64,000 nt of DNA from Roseburia_C sp031555935 (lineage in GTDB: Bacteria; Bacillota; Clostridia; Lachnospirales; Lachnospiraceae), in NCBI GenBank assembly GCA_031555935.1, contig JAVBTX010000022.1, positions 1 through 64,000 of the forward strand, given 5' to 3'. Within the stretch, counting starts at the first letter, position 1; each line of letters starts with the position of its first letter. Positions 9,701 through 17,140 of the stretch are shown here, in pieces. The position numbers and the translations under genes are program-made. Below the pieces are notes generated by a model that searched no databases, was not told the origin of the DNA, and saw nothing but the letters and a program-made list of their open reading frames with translations.

Positions 9701-10262
9701 GCGATATGTGTTCTTAAAGACGCAGCATGATGATTTGATTGAAGCTGAGAAAAACCTGATGGGTATCATTGAAGACTTAGATACTGGTATGCGCAAGCAA
9801 TTTTCTGAGAAGTTCGCGGAGATTCAGCGTGAATTTGACAAGGCCTTTAAGGAATTGTTTGGCGGTGGAAAAGGAACGTTAGAGTTGGTTGAGGATGAAG
9901 ACATTCTCGAATGTGGTATTCGCATCATTGCTCAGCCACCGGGCAAGAAACTGCAAAACATGATGCAATTATCCGGTGGGGAGAAGTCCTTAACGGCAAT
10001 CTCACTGCTGTTTGCGATTCAGAACTTGAAGCCATCACCATTTTGTCTGCTGGATGAGATTGAAGCAGCCCTTGATGACTCCAATGTCACAAGATTTGCA
10101 AAATATTTGCATAAGTTAACGAAAAACACACAGTTTATTATTATTACCCATCGCCGCGGAACGATGAATGCGGCGGACCGTCTCTATGGTATTACGATGC
10201 AGGAGAAGGGCGTGTCAACGCTGGTAAGTGTGAACCTAATTGAAAATGAGTTGGATAAATAA
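6702..10262 (+). CDS. smc: Chromosome segregation ATPase SMC
   Basis: SMC dimers with ScpA and ScpB compact and resolve the chromosome. The 1186-residue protein has the expected layout. The N-terminal Walker A is GPNGSGKS at residues 31-38. Long heptad-rich coiled coils flank a hinge at roughly 510-680, and the C-terminal head has the signature LSGGEKSLTA near 1089 and Walker B CLLDEIEAALDD near 1115. GGAG lies 7 bases before the ATG. rnc upstream and ftsY downstream form a classical cluster. Confidence 0.97.
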   Translation: MYLKSIEVHGFKSFANKILFGFHNGITGIVGPNGSGKSNVADAVRWVLGEQSAKQLRGSNMQDIIFAGTENRKPLSYAYVAITLDNSDHQLPLDFEEVTIARRVYRSGESEYLINGSPCRLKDVNELFYDTGIGKEGYSIIGQGQIEKILSGKPEERRELFDEAAGIVKYKRRKVTAQKKLEAERENLVRVNDILTELERQIGPLEKQSEVAREYLKKKEELKTLDVNMFLMEMERIERQSGEIKQKYEIADASLKENTKAYENIKSEYEKMEREMEQLDELINTNRENLSNTNVMKGKLEGQINVLNEQIKAAQMTDDNLKLRIENAEREYAEKETQRGEYDKQKAELDTQIAEIESRKERFTTALAQIQSEIARCNEGIEDGKNEIIELLNNKASIKAKLQRFDTMAEQVNIRKAQLNQRLLKRKSEEADLQAILENYKDELTAANQNIAELKIRRQEVETKQVDWRKKTQENREMLEKATTDFHKESSRLESLRNIAERYDGYGNSIRKVMENKEHEPGLQGVVADLITVEKKYETAIEIALSGNIQNIVTDNEQTAKKMIQFLKENRFGRATFLPLTSVKGKEQGKNEHYLKEKGVIGFANTLVEADAKFDGIMAYLLGRVLVVDTIDNAIALAKTSKYSLHIVTLDGEYLSPGGSLAGGAFKNSSNLLGRKREIEELEKKIVRIQSVIENTNTRKEEIRVAQELLKEELEAITSTLQEAFIIQNTAQLNVDRAIQQRGESESVFEGLQRESREIEEQLEEIKQDKEKTQTEIEAAAKREVEIQEQNEIYQKTLDEQLKLEEGAQAAVSEIRLEAAGYMQKNEFASENLNRVLAELKKLSDEKNTLTEQATVSKTDAEKYQHDIEEIRQTILASDDNYLSVEKALQENQAKKEAMSAEYKGFFQKREEISERISNLDKEIFRLNNQREKLEEAGEYQTNYMWEEYELTPHNAIVLRDEAYTELPELKKLIAGVKDEIRKLGDVNVNAIEDYKNLYERYVFLKTQHDDLIEAEKNLMGIIEDLDTGMRKQFSEKFAEIQREFDKAFKELFGGGKGTLELVEDEDILECGIRIIAQPPGKKLQNMMQLSGGEKSLTAISLLFAIQNLKPSPFCLLDEIEAALDDSNVTRFAKYLHKLTKNTQFIIITHRRGTMNAADRLYGITMQEKGVSTLVSVNLIENELDK

Positions 10263-10279
10263 TAGAAATGAGGAAAAGC

Positions 10280-11236
10280 ATGGGCGAAGAGAAACAGGGA
10301 TTTTTTAAACGACTAGTGTCAGGGCTAACCAAGACGAGAGATAATATTGTATCGGGCATTGATGCCATCTTTTCGGGATTTTCCAATATTGATGATGATT
10401 TCTACGAGGAGCTCGAAGAAATATTGATTATGGGTGATATTGGTGTTCGGGCAACGGAGGCTATTATCACGAAGCTAAAGGCTAGTGTCAAAGAACAAAA
10501 AATCAAGGAACCGGCTGCGTGCAAGGAACTTTTGATTCAGAGTATCAAGGAACAGATGGATGTCGGTGAAACGGCATATCGGTTTGAAGATGAAAAATCC
10601 GTTGTTTTAATCATCGGTGTCAATGGGGTCGGCAAGACGACCACAGTTGGAAAATTAGCTGGCAAGTTGAAAGACCAGGGCAAAAAGGTTATTCTAGCCG
10701 CCGCCGATACCTTCCGGGCCGCTGCCGGCGAGCAGTTAGGCGAATGGGCGAACCGGGCAGGTGTTGATATGATTGGCGGACAGGAGGGCAGTGACCCAGC
10801 CGCAGTCGTATATGATGCGGTAGCGGCGGCCAAAGCGCGTAATGCAGATGTTTTGCTTTGCGATACGGCAGGTCGATTGCATAATAAGAAAAACCTAATG
10901 GAAGAACTAAAAAAAATCAACCGGATTTTAGAAAAGGAGTATCCCGATGCTTATCGTGAGACCTTAGTCGTATTAGATGCCACAACAGGTCAGAATGCTT
11001 TAGAACAGGCGAAGCAATTTTCTGAAGTAGCAAAGATTTCCGGAATCGTCCTAACCAAAATGGATGGAACGGCAAAAGGCGGCATTGCTGTCGCAATCCA
11101 ATCAGAACTGGGAATTCCGGTAAAATATATCGGGGTCGGCGAGACGATTGACGATTTACAGAAATTTAATTCGATGCAATTTGTAAATGCTCTGTTCCAG
11201 TTAGAAAATGAAGAAGGAGAGAATGGCACATGTTAA
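10280..11236 (+). CDS. ftsY: Signal recognition particle receptor FtsY
   Basis: FtsY is the membrane-associated GTPase receptor for the signal recognition particle in co-translational insertion of membrane proteins. The 318-residue protein has a short N domain, then the G domain with GVNGVGKTTT (P-loop), ADTFRAAAGEQL, DTAGR and TKMDG. It lacks the long acidic A domain seen in E. coli, as usual for Firmicutes. The start at 10280 has GAGG upstream; the in-frame ATG at 10268 has none. Its last bases overlap the ilvA start. Confidence 0.95.
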   Translation: MGEEKQGFFKRLVSGLTKTRDNIVSGIDAIFSGFSNIDDDFYEELEEILIMGDIGVRATEAIITKLKASVKEQKIKEPAACKELLIQSIKEQMDVGETAYRFEDEKSVVLIIGVNGVGKTTTVGKLAGKLKDQGKKVILAAADTFRAAAGEQLGEWANRAGVDMIGGQEGSDPAAVVYDAVAAAKARNADVLLCDTAGRLHNKKNLMEELKKINRILEKEYPDAYRETLVVLDATTGQNALEQAKQFSEVAKISGIVLTKMDGTAKGGIAVAIQSELGIPVKYIGVGETIDDLQKFNSMQFVNALFQLENEEGENGTC

Positions 11237-12441
11237 CTTTGGAAAAATTCGAAGAAGCAACCGAAACAGTAAAAGAAGTCATCACCGAAACGAAGCTGGT
11301 ATACAGCAACTTTCTCAGTGAGCAGACCGGCAATAAAGTTTATTTAAAGCCAGAAAACATGCAGTTTACCGGAGCGTACAAGGTGCGTGGAGCCTACTAT
11401 AAAATCAGTACCTTATCAGAAGAGGAGCGCTCGAAGGGCTTAATCACCGCATCCGCGGGAAATCATGCTCAGGGTGTTGCCTATGCTGCTCAGTGTTTTG
11501 GCTGCAAGGCGACGATTGTAATGCCAACGACAACCCCGCTAATCAAAGTCAATCGAACCAAGGGATATGGTGCAGATGTGGTGCTGTATGGTGATGTCTA
11601 TGATGAAGCCTGTGCCCATGCATATAAATTGGCCAAGGAAAAGGGATATACATTTATTCATCCGTTTGATGATTTAACCGTGGCAACCGGTCAGGGAACA
11701 ATTGCGATGGAGATTTTCAAGGAGCTGCCGTTGGTTGAATATATCTTAGTACCAATTGGCGGTGGTGGCCTGGCAACCGGCATATCCACCCTCGCAAAGC
11801 TTTTAAATCCCAAGATAAAAGTTATCGGTGTTGAGCCTTCTGGCGCAAGCTGCATGCTGGCATCATTTGCCAAAGGAGAAGTAGTAACCCTTGATGGCAT
11901 TAATACCATTGCTGATGGTACTGCTGTAAAAACCCCAGGCGATAAGATTTTTCCATACATAAAAGAGAATATCGATGAGATTATTACCGTCGATGACGAT
12001 GAATTAATCGTGTCATTCTTAGATATGGTTGAAAATCATAAAATGGTCGTTGAGAATTCAGGACTTCTGGCGGTGGCGGCATTAAAGCATTTAGACGTCA
12101 CAGGCAAACGGGTCGTATCTATTTTAAGCGGTGGCAACATGGATGTCATTACAATGTCTTCCGTTGTTCAGCAGGGCTTGATTTTCCGTGACCGCATCTT
12201 TACCGTGTCAGTATTACTGCCAGATAAACCAGGAGAACTTTCGAAAGTAGCAGATACGATTGCCAAGGAACAAGGAAATGTTATTAAGCTAGAGCACAAT
12301 CAGTTTGTGACCACTAATCGTAATGCGGCAGTGGAATTGCGGATTACGTTAGAAAGTTTTGGCACAGAGCATAAAGACCAGATTATGAAGTCGTTAGAAG
12401 ATAATGGTTATAAGCCGAAGGTTGTTCGGACAAATCTATAG
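11230..12441 (+). CDS. ilvA: Threonine ammonia-lyase with C-terminal ACT domain
   Basis: This PLP enzyme deaminates threonine to 2-oxobutanoate, feeding isoleucine synthesis or threonine catabolism. The 403-residue protein has the PLP lysine in TGAYKVRGA (Lys51), the glycine-rich cofactor loop GGGGLATG near residue 177, and one ACT-like domain from about 325 starting VSVLLPDKPGELSKVA. This matches the shorter ilvA/tdcB type with a single ACT domain. The ATG overlaps the last 7 bases of ftsY, suggesting translational coupling to an unrelated gene. Whether it is biosynthetic or catabolic cannot be decided. Confidence 0.9.
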   Translation: MLTLEKFEEATETVKEVITETKLVYSNFLSEQTGNKVYLKPENMQFTGAYKVRGAYYKISTLSEEERSKGLITASAGNHAQGVAYAAQCFGCKATIVMPTTTPLIKVNRTKGYGADVVLYGDVYDEACAHAYKLAKEKGYTFIHPFDDLTVATGQGTIAMEIFKELPLVEYILVPIGGGGLATGISTLAKLLNPKIKVIGVEPSGASCMLASFAKGEVVTLDGINTIADGTAVKTPGDKIFPYIKENIDEIITVDDDELIVSFLDMVENHKMVVENSGLLAVAALKHLDVTGKRVVSILSGGNMDVITMSSVVQQGLIFRDRIFTVSVLLPDKPGELSKVADTIAKEQGNVIKLEHNQFVTTNRNAAVELRITLESFGTEHKDQIMKSLEDNGYKPKVVRTNL

Positions 12442-12446
12442 GAATG

Positions 12447-12486
12447 AAAAAAGGACAGATTTTTTTTATAAAAGGTCTGTCTTTTT
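12447..12486 (+). terminator. Terminator after ilvA
   Basis: GACAGA at 12454-12459 pairs with TCTGTC at 12476-12481. An A run lies before the stem and TTTTT follows it. Confidence 0.7.
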
Positions 12487-12534
12487 GTGCGCCGGCGGGC
12501 GTATGATCACAGCGTGCAGGGGGTATATTTGGAA

Positions 12535-13491
12535 ATGAAGGAAATGGAAACGGAAATAACGGCTCTTGCTTATCTGCAATATGTAGAGGAATTAAAAGTG
12601 CAGCTACATTCTTTTGTTGAAGCACTGGCAACGGCCATTGACGAAAGAACGCCATATAATGGAACACATACCAGAAAGGTGGCAGAATACACCAAGCTGC
12701 TGATGGACTTCATCAACAACAAACATGACGAGGGCGAATGTGAGGAATATTTTGATGATGAACATCGTGAAAAATTGATGCTGGCGGCATTACTTCACGA
12801 CATTGGCAAGATGATAATTCCGTTGTCCGTAATGAACCGTGCCACCCGATTAGACCATGATATCATCAGACTAGAGGACCGCTTTGAATTACTAAAGTCA
12901 TACTATGAGGTCGATATGTTACGGCGGAGAATTACAGTTGATGAGTATGAAGAAATTATTGCTGAATTAAATTCAAGTATAGAATTTATCCGGGTAATTG
13001 ATACGATGGGTTACTTGGATGACGATAGTTATGAAAAAGTCCGGATGCTGGCAAAAAAATGTCATGTCAAAGAGAATGGGATGGTAACGCCTTATCTTAC
13101 GGAATATGAGGCGGATTGTTTAAGCATTCGCAAAGGAACCTTGACAGAGCACGCCAGAAGACAGATGGAAGACCATGTTGTAATGACTGAAAAAATATTA
13201 AGCAAGGTACATTTTAGTAAAAAGTACGAAAGGGTTCCAATCTGGGCTGCGGCTCATCATGAATTTTTAGACGGAACAGGTTATCCAAACCATTTATCAG
13301 GCGAACAGCTTCCAATCGAAACGCGCATTTTAACGGTTTCGGATATCTACGATGCCCTAACCGCGTCCGACCGTCCTTATAAAGAACCGATGCCAAGAGA
13401 AGAGGCACTTTGGATATTGAAAGAGATGGCTGAAGATGGAAAAATAGAAATGAGACTGGTGCTGTGGTTAGGAGAAGCGTTAAAAGGTTAA
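12535..13491 (+). CDS. HD-GYP domain protein with long insertion
   Basis: HD-GYP proteins hydrolyse cyclic di-GMP. The 318-residue protein has HDIGK at residues 88-92 and HHEFLDGTGYP from residue 241, followed by VSDIYDALTASDRPY. Both metal sites therefore look intact. The distance between these motifs is far longer than in a standard HD-GYP domain because of a charged helical insertion of about 90 residues. No sensor domain or signal peptide is present. An AGGGGG at 12518-12523 could serve this ATG or an in-frame TTG at 12529. Its signal input is unknown. Confidence 0.75.
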   Translation: MKEMETEITALAYLQYVEELKVQLHSFVEALATAIDERTPYNGTHTRKVAEYTKLLMDFINNKHDEGECEEYFDDEHREKLMLAALLHDIGKMIIPLSVMNRATRLDHDIIRLEDRFELLKSYYEVDMLRRRITVDEYEEIIAELNSSIEFIRVIDTMGYLDDDSYEKVRMLAKKCHVKENGMVTPYLTEYEADCLSIRKGTLTEHARRQMEDHVVMTEKILSKVHFSKKYERVPIWAAAHHEFLDGTGYPNHLSGEQLPIETRILTVSDIYDALTASDRPYKEPMPREEALWILKEMAEDGKIEMRLVLWLGEALKG

Positions 13492-13761
13492 ATGAAGATT
13501 TAATAAAAATAGGGGTGGTATTTGCTGGAAAAAACAATATTTAAGCCTTGAAATATGCAGAAATAAAGCAATCTTAATCGGGTTGGTAGGAAAATAAAAA
13601 AATAGTAAAAAAAACAGTTGTAATTTAGTAAAAAAAGTATTATTGTTATAACAAATATTTTTGAGAGAGTATTGTGGATTGGGAAAACCATAATAAAATA
13701 AGCATGGAGGTGAAGGAATAAAAAAAGGGGGATTTGGTACAAAAAAAGGATGGTGATACAT

Positions 13762-14325
13762 ATGAGCTACACTGCGGAAGAGAGTATCAAATTATTAAAG
13801 TGGAGGAATCAGCAATATTTAAGGTCAAATTTTAATACATCAAAGAATTTTATTGCGAGAAGGCAGGACACAGCAACAAATGGTCAGAAACCATATGCGG
13901 TTGTTGTGGCATGTTCGGATTCTCGTGTACCGGTTGAGCATATTTTTAGTGCTGGAATCGGAGAATTGTTTGTTGTAAGAACAGCTGGAAACATTATCAG
14001 TAATTTTGATTTGGGCAGTATAGAATACGGAATCGAACACCTGGGCGCAAAAGTGATTTTCGTTATGGGTCATACAAAGTGTGGTGCAGTATCCTCGGCA
14101 ATGGCTGGAACAACGGAGGGTTTTTTGGGTGAATTGCTTGATGAGATACAGCCGGTAATCGAAGGTAAAAAAGATTTGACCGAGGCAATTGATGCCAATA
14201 TCGAAAATAGCGTAAAAAAAATACTTGATAGCCCAGTTGTCAATGCATTAGTGGAACAGGGTGAGGTAAAAGTTATTTCCGGCAGATACGACATCGATAT
14301 AGGGGTAGTGGAGTTTTTTGATTAA
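13762..14325 (+). CDS. Beta-class carbonic anhydrase
   Basis: The enzyme interconverts CO2 and bicarbonate. The 187-residue protein carries the beta-class zinc ligands Cys51, His104 and Cys107, in ACSDSRVP and GHTKCGAV, with the catalytic Asp53-Arg55 dyad. It also has the RTAGN segment. The ATG at 13762 is preferred over 13750 because AGGATGGTGA lies just before it. The 270 bases upstream are very A/T-rich and hold a 12-base palindrome at 13643-13654. The chemoreceptor gene starts 32 bases downstream. Confidence 0.92.
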   Translation: MSYTAEESIKLLKWRNQQYLRSNFNTSKNFIARRQDTATNGQKPYAVVVACSDSRVPVEHIFSAGIGELFVVRTAGNIISNFDLGSIEYGIEHLGAKVIFVMGHTKCGAVSSAMAGTTEGFLGELLDEIQPVIEGKKDLTEAIDANIENSVKKILDSPVVNALVEQGEVKVISGRYDIDIGVVEFFD

Positions 14326-14357
14326 AAAAATTCAATACATAAGACTGGAGAAACAAT

Positions 14358-16040
14358 ATGAAAGAAAAATTTAAAAATTATAAAATCAGCCAGAAGTTAA
14401 CGACTTCATTTATGGTAATTATCGGATGCTTTGCATTGACAATACTTGTATCCGTAGTCAGCCTTTTCCTCGTCGGCAGTAAATTGACAGATTTTTATAA
14501 CCGCCCATTCCAGAACATGAATTATTCATTAGCAGCGCAAAGAGATTTGCAGTCTGTTATGAAGAATGTGCTATGGTCTGTTTCCACGGATGATGAAGCT
14601 AAAACAACAGAATATATGACTGCAGCAACCGATGCAGTAACTTCCTTAAACGACAATATTAACGCATTGGAAGAGAATTCTTCGGCAAAAGAATTGCTGG
14701 AACTACTAAGTACTGAAATAGCAGATGCTGCAACCTATCGCAAGCAGGTATTTGAATATGCAACGAATAATGATAATGAAAATGCCCTTAAAGTTTTTAA
14801 CGATGATTATGTACCTCGTATTGAGAAAGTAGCAGATACCCTGGAACAGTTAAAAACTTATCAGGAAACAGTAGCGAAGGATAGCTATACAACTGCAAAC
14901 ATATTGAAAATTGTGGTAGTAATTCTGTTGATTATCATCGCAGCAGTCAGCTTAGCATTGACGATGTACTTGAGCAAATTCCTAACCACTTTGATGACAA
15001 AACCAATATTTGAGTTAAGAAATATTGCAGAAAAGATGGCAGAAGGTGATTTGGATGTTGAGATAACATATGACTCTCAGGATGAGTTAGGAGAGCTGGC
15101 ACGCAGCTTAGAAGCGTTGATAGAGATGCTGAAGAAAATTATCCCGGATATCGAGTATGTGCTAGATGAAATGGGCGATGGAAATATGACAGCATTCACA
15201 AAAGAAACAGCACTCTATGTCAAGAGCTTTGAGCCGATTCTGACAGCAGTTCGGCGAATTCGGACATCACTGACGGATACGATTGGAAACATTCAGGATT
15301 CCGCAGTACAGGTAAAATCTGGTGCTCAGAATATGGCCGAAGGTGCACAGGGATTAGCCGAAGGTGCAACGGATCAGGCAAGCTCCGTAGAAGAATTGAA
15401 CTCAATGATAAACGAACTGGATTCCCGAAGCCAGGAAGATGCGAAAAAAGCGGAAGAAACCAGCCAGATTGTTCAGAGCGTAGGCGTTATGGCGAAACGG
15501 AGTCAGACCCATATGCAGGAGATGGTTAGCGCGATGGATACCATCAGCAAAGCCTCTAGTCAGATTGAGATGATTATTGGAAGTATTGAAGAAATTGCAT
15601 CCCAGACGAATCTATTGTCCTTAAATGCAGCAATTGAGGCGGCCAGAGCAGGAGAAGCAGGAAAAGGTTTCGCAGTTGTTGCTGATGAAATCCGTCAGTT
15701 AGCAACACAGAGTGCGGAGGCAGTAAACAATACCAGAACTTTGATTCAGTCTTCGGTCAATGAGATTAAGAACGGAAATGGCATCGTTGTTGATACCTCA
15801 GAAGCATTGAATGAGGTGCTGAATAATATTGACGGCATTTCAACGGCAGTAGAAGGATTGAAGCAATCTTCAGAGAATCAGGCTTCTGGTATGCAAGAAG
15901 TTAGCAAAGCAATTGAACAGATTTCAGGAGTGGTACAAGAAACCTCTTCAACTGCGGAAGAAAGTTCTGCTGTCAGCGAAGAATTATTTGCTCAGGCAGA
16001 GAATCTGCAGGAATTGATTTCGCATTTTAAAATAAAATAG
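14358..16040 (+). CDS. Methyl-accepting chemotaxis protein
   Basis: This transmembrane chemoreceptor would signal through CheW and CheA. The 560-residue protein has a membrane segment at about 17-40 and a four-helix-bundle type extracellular sensor at about 41-180. A second membrane segment (182-204) and a HAMP domain with PIFELRNIAEKMAEGDLDV follow. The long cytoplasmic signalling coiled coil has its conserved hairpin tip around SQTNLLSLNAAIEAARAGE. The ligand cannot be read from the sequence. No che genes are in the window. Confidence 0.9.
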   Translation: MKEKFKNYKISQKLTTSFMVIIGCFALTILVSVVSLFLVGSKLTDFYNRPFQNMNYSLAAQRDLQSVMKNVLWSVSTDDEAKTTEYMTAATDAVTSLNDNINALEENSSAKELLELLSTEIADAATYRKQVFEYATNNDNENALKVFNDDYVPRIEKVADTLEQLKTYQETVAKDSYTTANILKIVVVILLIIIAAVSLALTMYLSKFLTTLMTKPIFELRNIAEKMAEGDLDVEITYDSQDELGELARSLEALIEMLKKIIPDIEYVLDEMGDGNMTAFTKETALYVKSFEPILTAVRRIRTSLTDTIGNIQDSAVQVKSGAQNMAEGAQGLAEGATDQASSVEELNSMINELDSRSQEDAKKAEETSQIVQSVGVMAKRSQTHMQEMVSAMDTISKASSQIEMIIGSIEEIASQTNLLSLNAAIEAARAGEAGKGFAVVADEIRQLATQSAEAVNNTRTLIQSSVNEIKNGNGIVVDTSEALNEVLNNIDGISTAVEGLKQSSENQASGMQEVSKAIEQISGVVQETSSTAEESSAVSEELFAQAENLQELISHFKIK

Positions 16041-16051
16041 TATGAAGATAT

Positions 16052-16080
16052 AAAGGGGGTGCGAGAGTATCCCCTTTGTG
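16052..16080 (+). terminator. Hairpin after the chemoreceptor gene
   Basis: AAAGGGG at 16052-16058 pairs with CCCCTTT at 16071-16077. The following T-run is short, so termination may be partial. Confidence 0.55.
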
Positions 16081-16124
16081 TTATAATTAAGAGAAATATT
16101 ATTGTTTGAAAAAGGAGTAAGAGA

Positions 16125-17129
16125 ATGAGTAAGAATATGATGAATATTCAAACAATCAGAGCGATTCGAGGACTGTATATTCCAGAAGAATATACTGAAA
16201 AAGATAGTGTTCGGATGAGCCTTCTTCTTGACCAGTATGTTGATATAGTGCCTGATATTTCGCTGAAAATGAAGCAGGCACTTTTTACGTTGGAATATGA
16301 TAATTTTAATAGACTTGCGACTCATTTGGCAGAAACTTCAAAAAAAGTTTATGCGGACAATCTGGCATATGATTGCAAAAAAATAATGGAATTAGTAAAC
16401 GAGCGAAAGCAATCGGTATGCGAGATTTTATTGCAGCAGATGATAGCCAATATGTCGACACTTTCGATTTCCATTCAATCGGCGCAGTTAAATGGCAATA
16501 AGGCAAATGATTCAGATAATTTGTTCCAACAATTGGAACACGATATTCATCGACTTCAGCACGCATTGCAGAATTTTGATGGACAGACATCAGAGCAGGT
16601 GCTGAATGAAATTGTGCGGAAAAAAGTACCGCTTAATCTACTTTCTGTCGTAAATGTAATTAGGAAACAGATTGGAGAATATGATTTTGATGCGGCGATT
16701 GAGCAGTGCAAGGAGCTGGTGAGGCTCGTTTTGATGGGAACACTCCAAGAGAGAAATTCAGAGAAGGAGCCGTACATAGTGCTTGCGGTAGATGATAAGC
16801 CGGATGTTTTAAATTCTTTGAAGGCAATGATTCCAAGTCAGGATTACAAGTTTTTTGGTGTGACCTCTGGGGAAGCAGCGCTTCGTTTTTTGGAAAAACA
16901 TGAACCGGACATTGCCATTTTGGATATTGAGATGCCGGGGATGGATGGGTTTGCATTAGCCCACAAGATAAAACTAGAAATGAAAAAAGAATTTCCAGTA
17001 ATATTTTTGACGGGAAATGGAAGAAGAGATGAGGTTTTAAAAGCGTTTAGTGTCGGTGCGGTAGATTTTCTGGTCAAACCGGCAATTCCGGAATATGTTC
17101 TTTTGAAGTTACAGGAGCATATTAAATAA
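16125..17129 (+). CDS. Response regulator with N-terminal helical domains
   Basis: The 334-residue protein has a C-terminal receiver domain (about 215-334). It contains the acidic pair Asp223-Asp224, the phosphoacceptor Asp267 in ILDIEMPGMDGF, FLTGN and the conserved Lys in LVKPA. The N-terminal 210 residues are all-helical without a DNA-binding motif. The stretch before the receiver resembles the C-terminal end of the hybrid kinase encoded next. The kinase gene starts 12 bases downstream, so the two probably form one pathway. Output is unknown, perhaps through protein contacts. Confidence 0.8.
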   Translation: MSKNMMNIQTIRAIRGLYIPEEYTEKDSVRMSLLLDQYVDIVPDISLKMKQALFTLEYDNFNRLATHLAETSKKVYADNLAYDCKKIMELVNERKQSVCEILLQQMIANMSTLSISIQSAQLNGNKANDSDNLFQQLEHDIHRLQHALQNFDGQTSEQVLNEIVRKKVPLNLLSVVNVIRKQIGEYDFDAAIEQCKELVRLVLMGTLQERNSEKEPYIVLAVDDKPDVLNSLKAMIPSQDYKFFGVTSGEAALRFLEKHEPDIAILDIEMPGMDGFALAHKIKLEMKKEFPVIFLTGNGRRDEVLKAFSVGAVDFLVKPAIPEYVLLKLQEHIK

Positions 17130-17140
17130 GTGAGGTGTCA

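Noticed and set aside
13480..13761. Minus-strand Phe/Leu-rich frames upstream of the carbonic anhydrase gene
   Set aside because: They are translations of A/T-rich noncoding DNA without a ribosome binding site.
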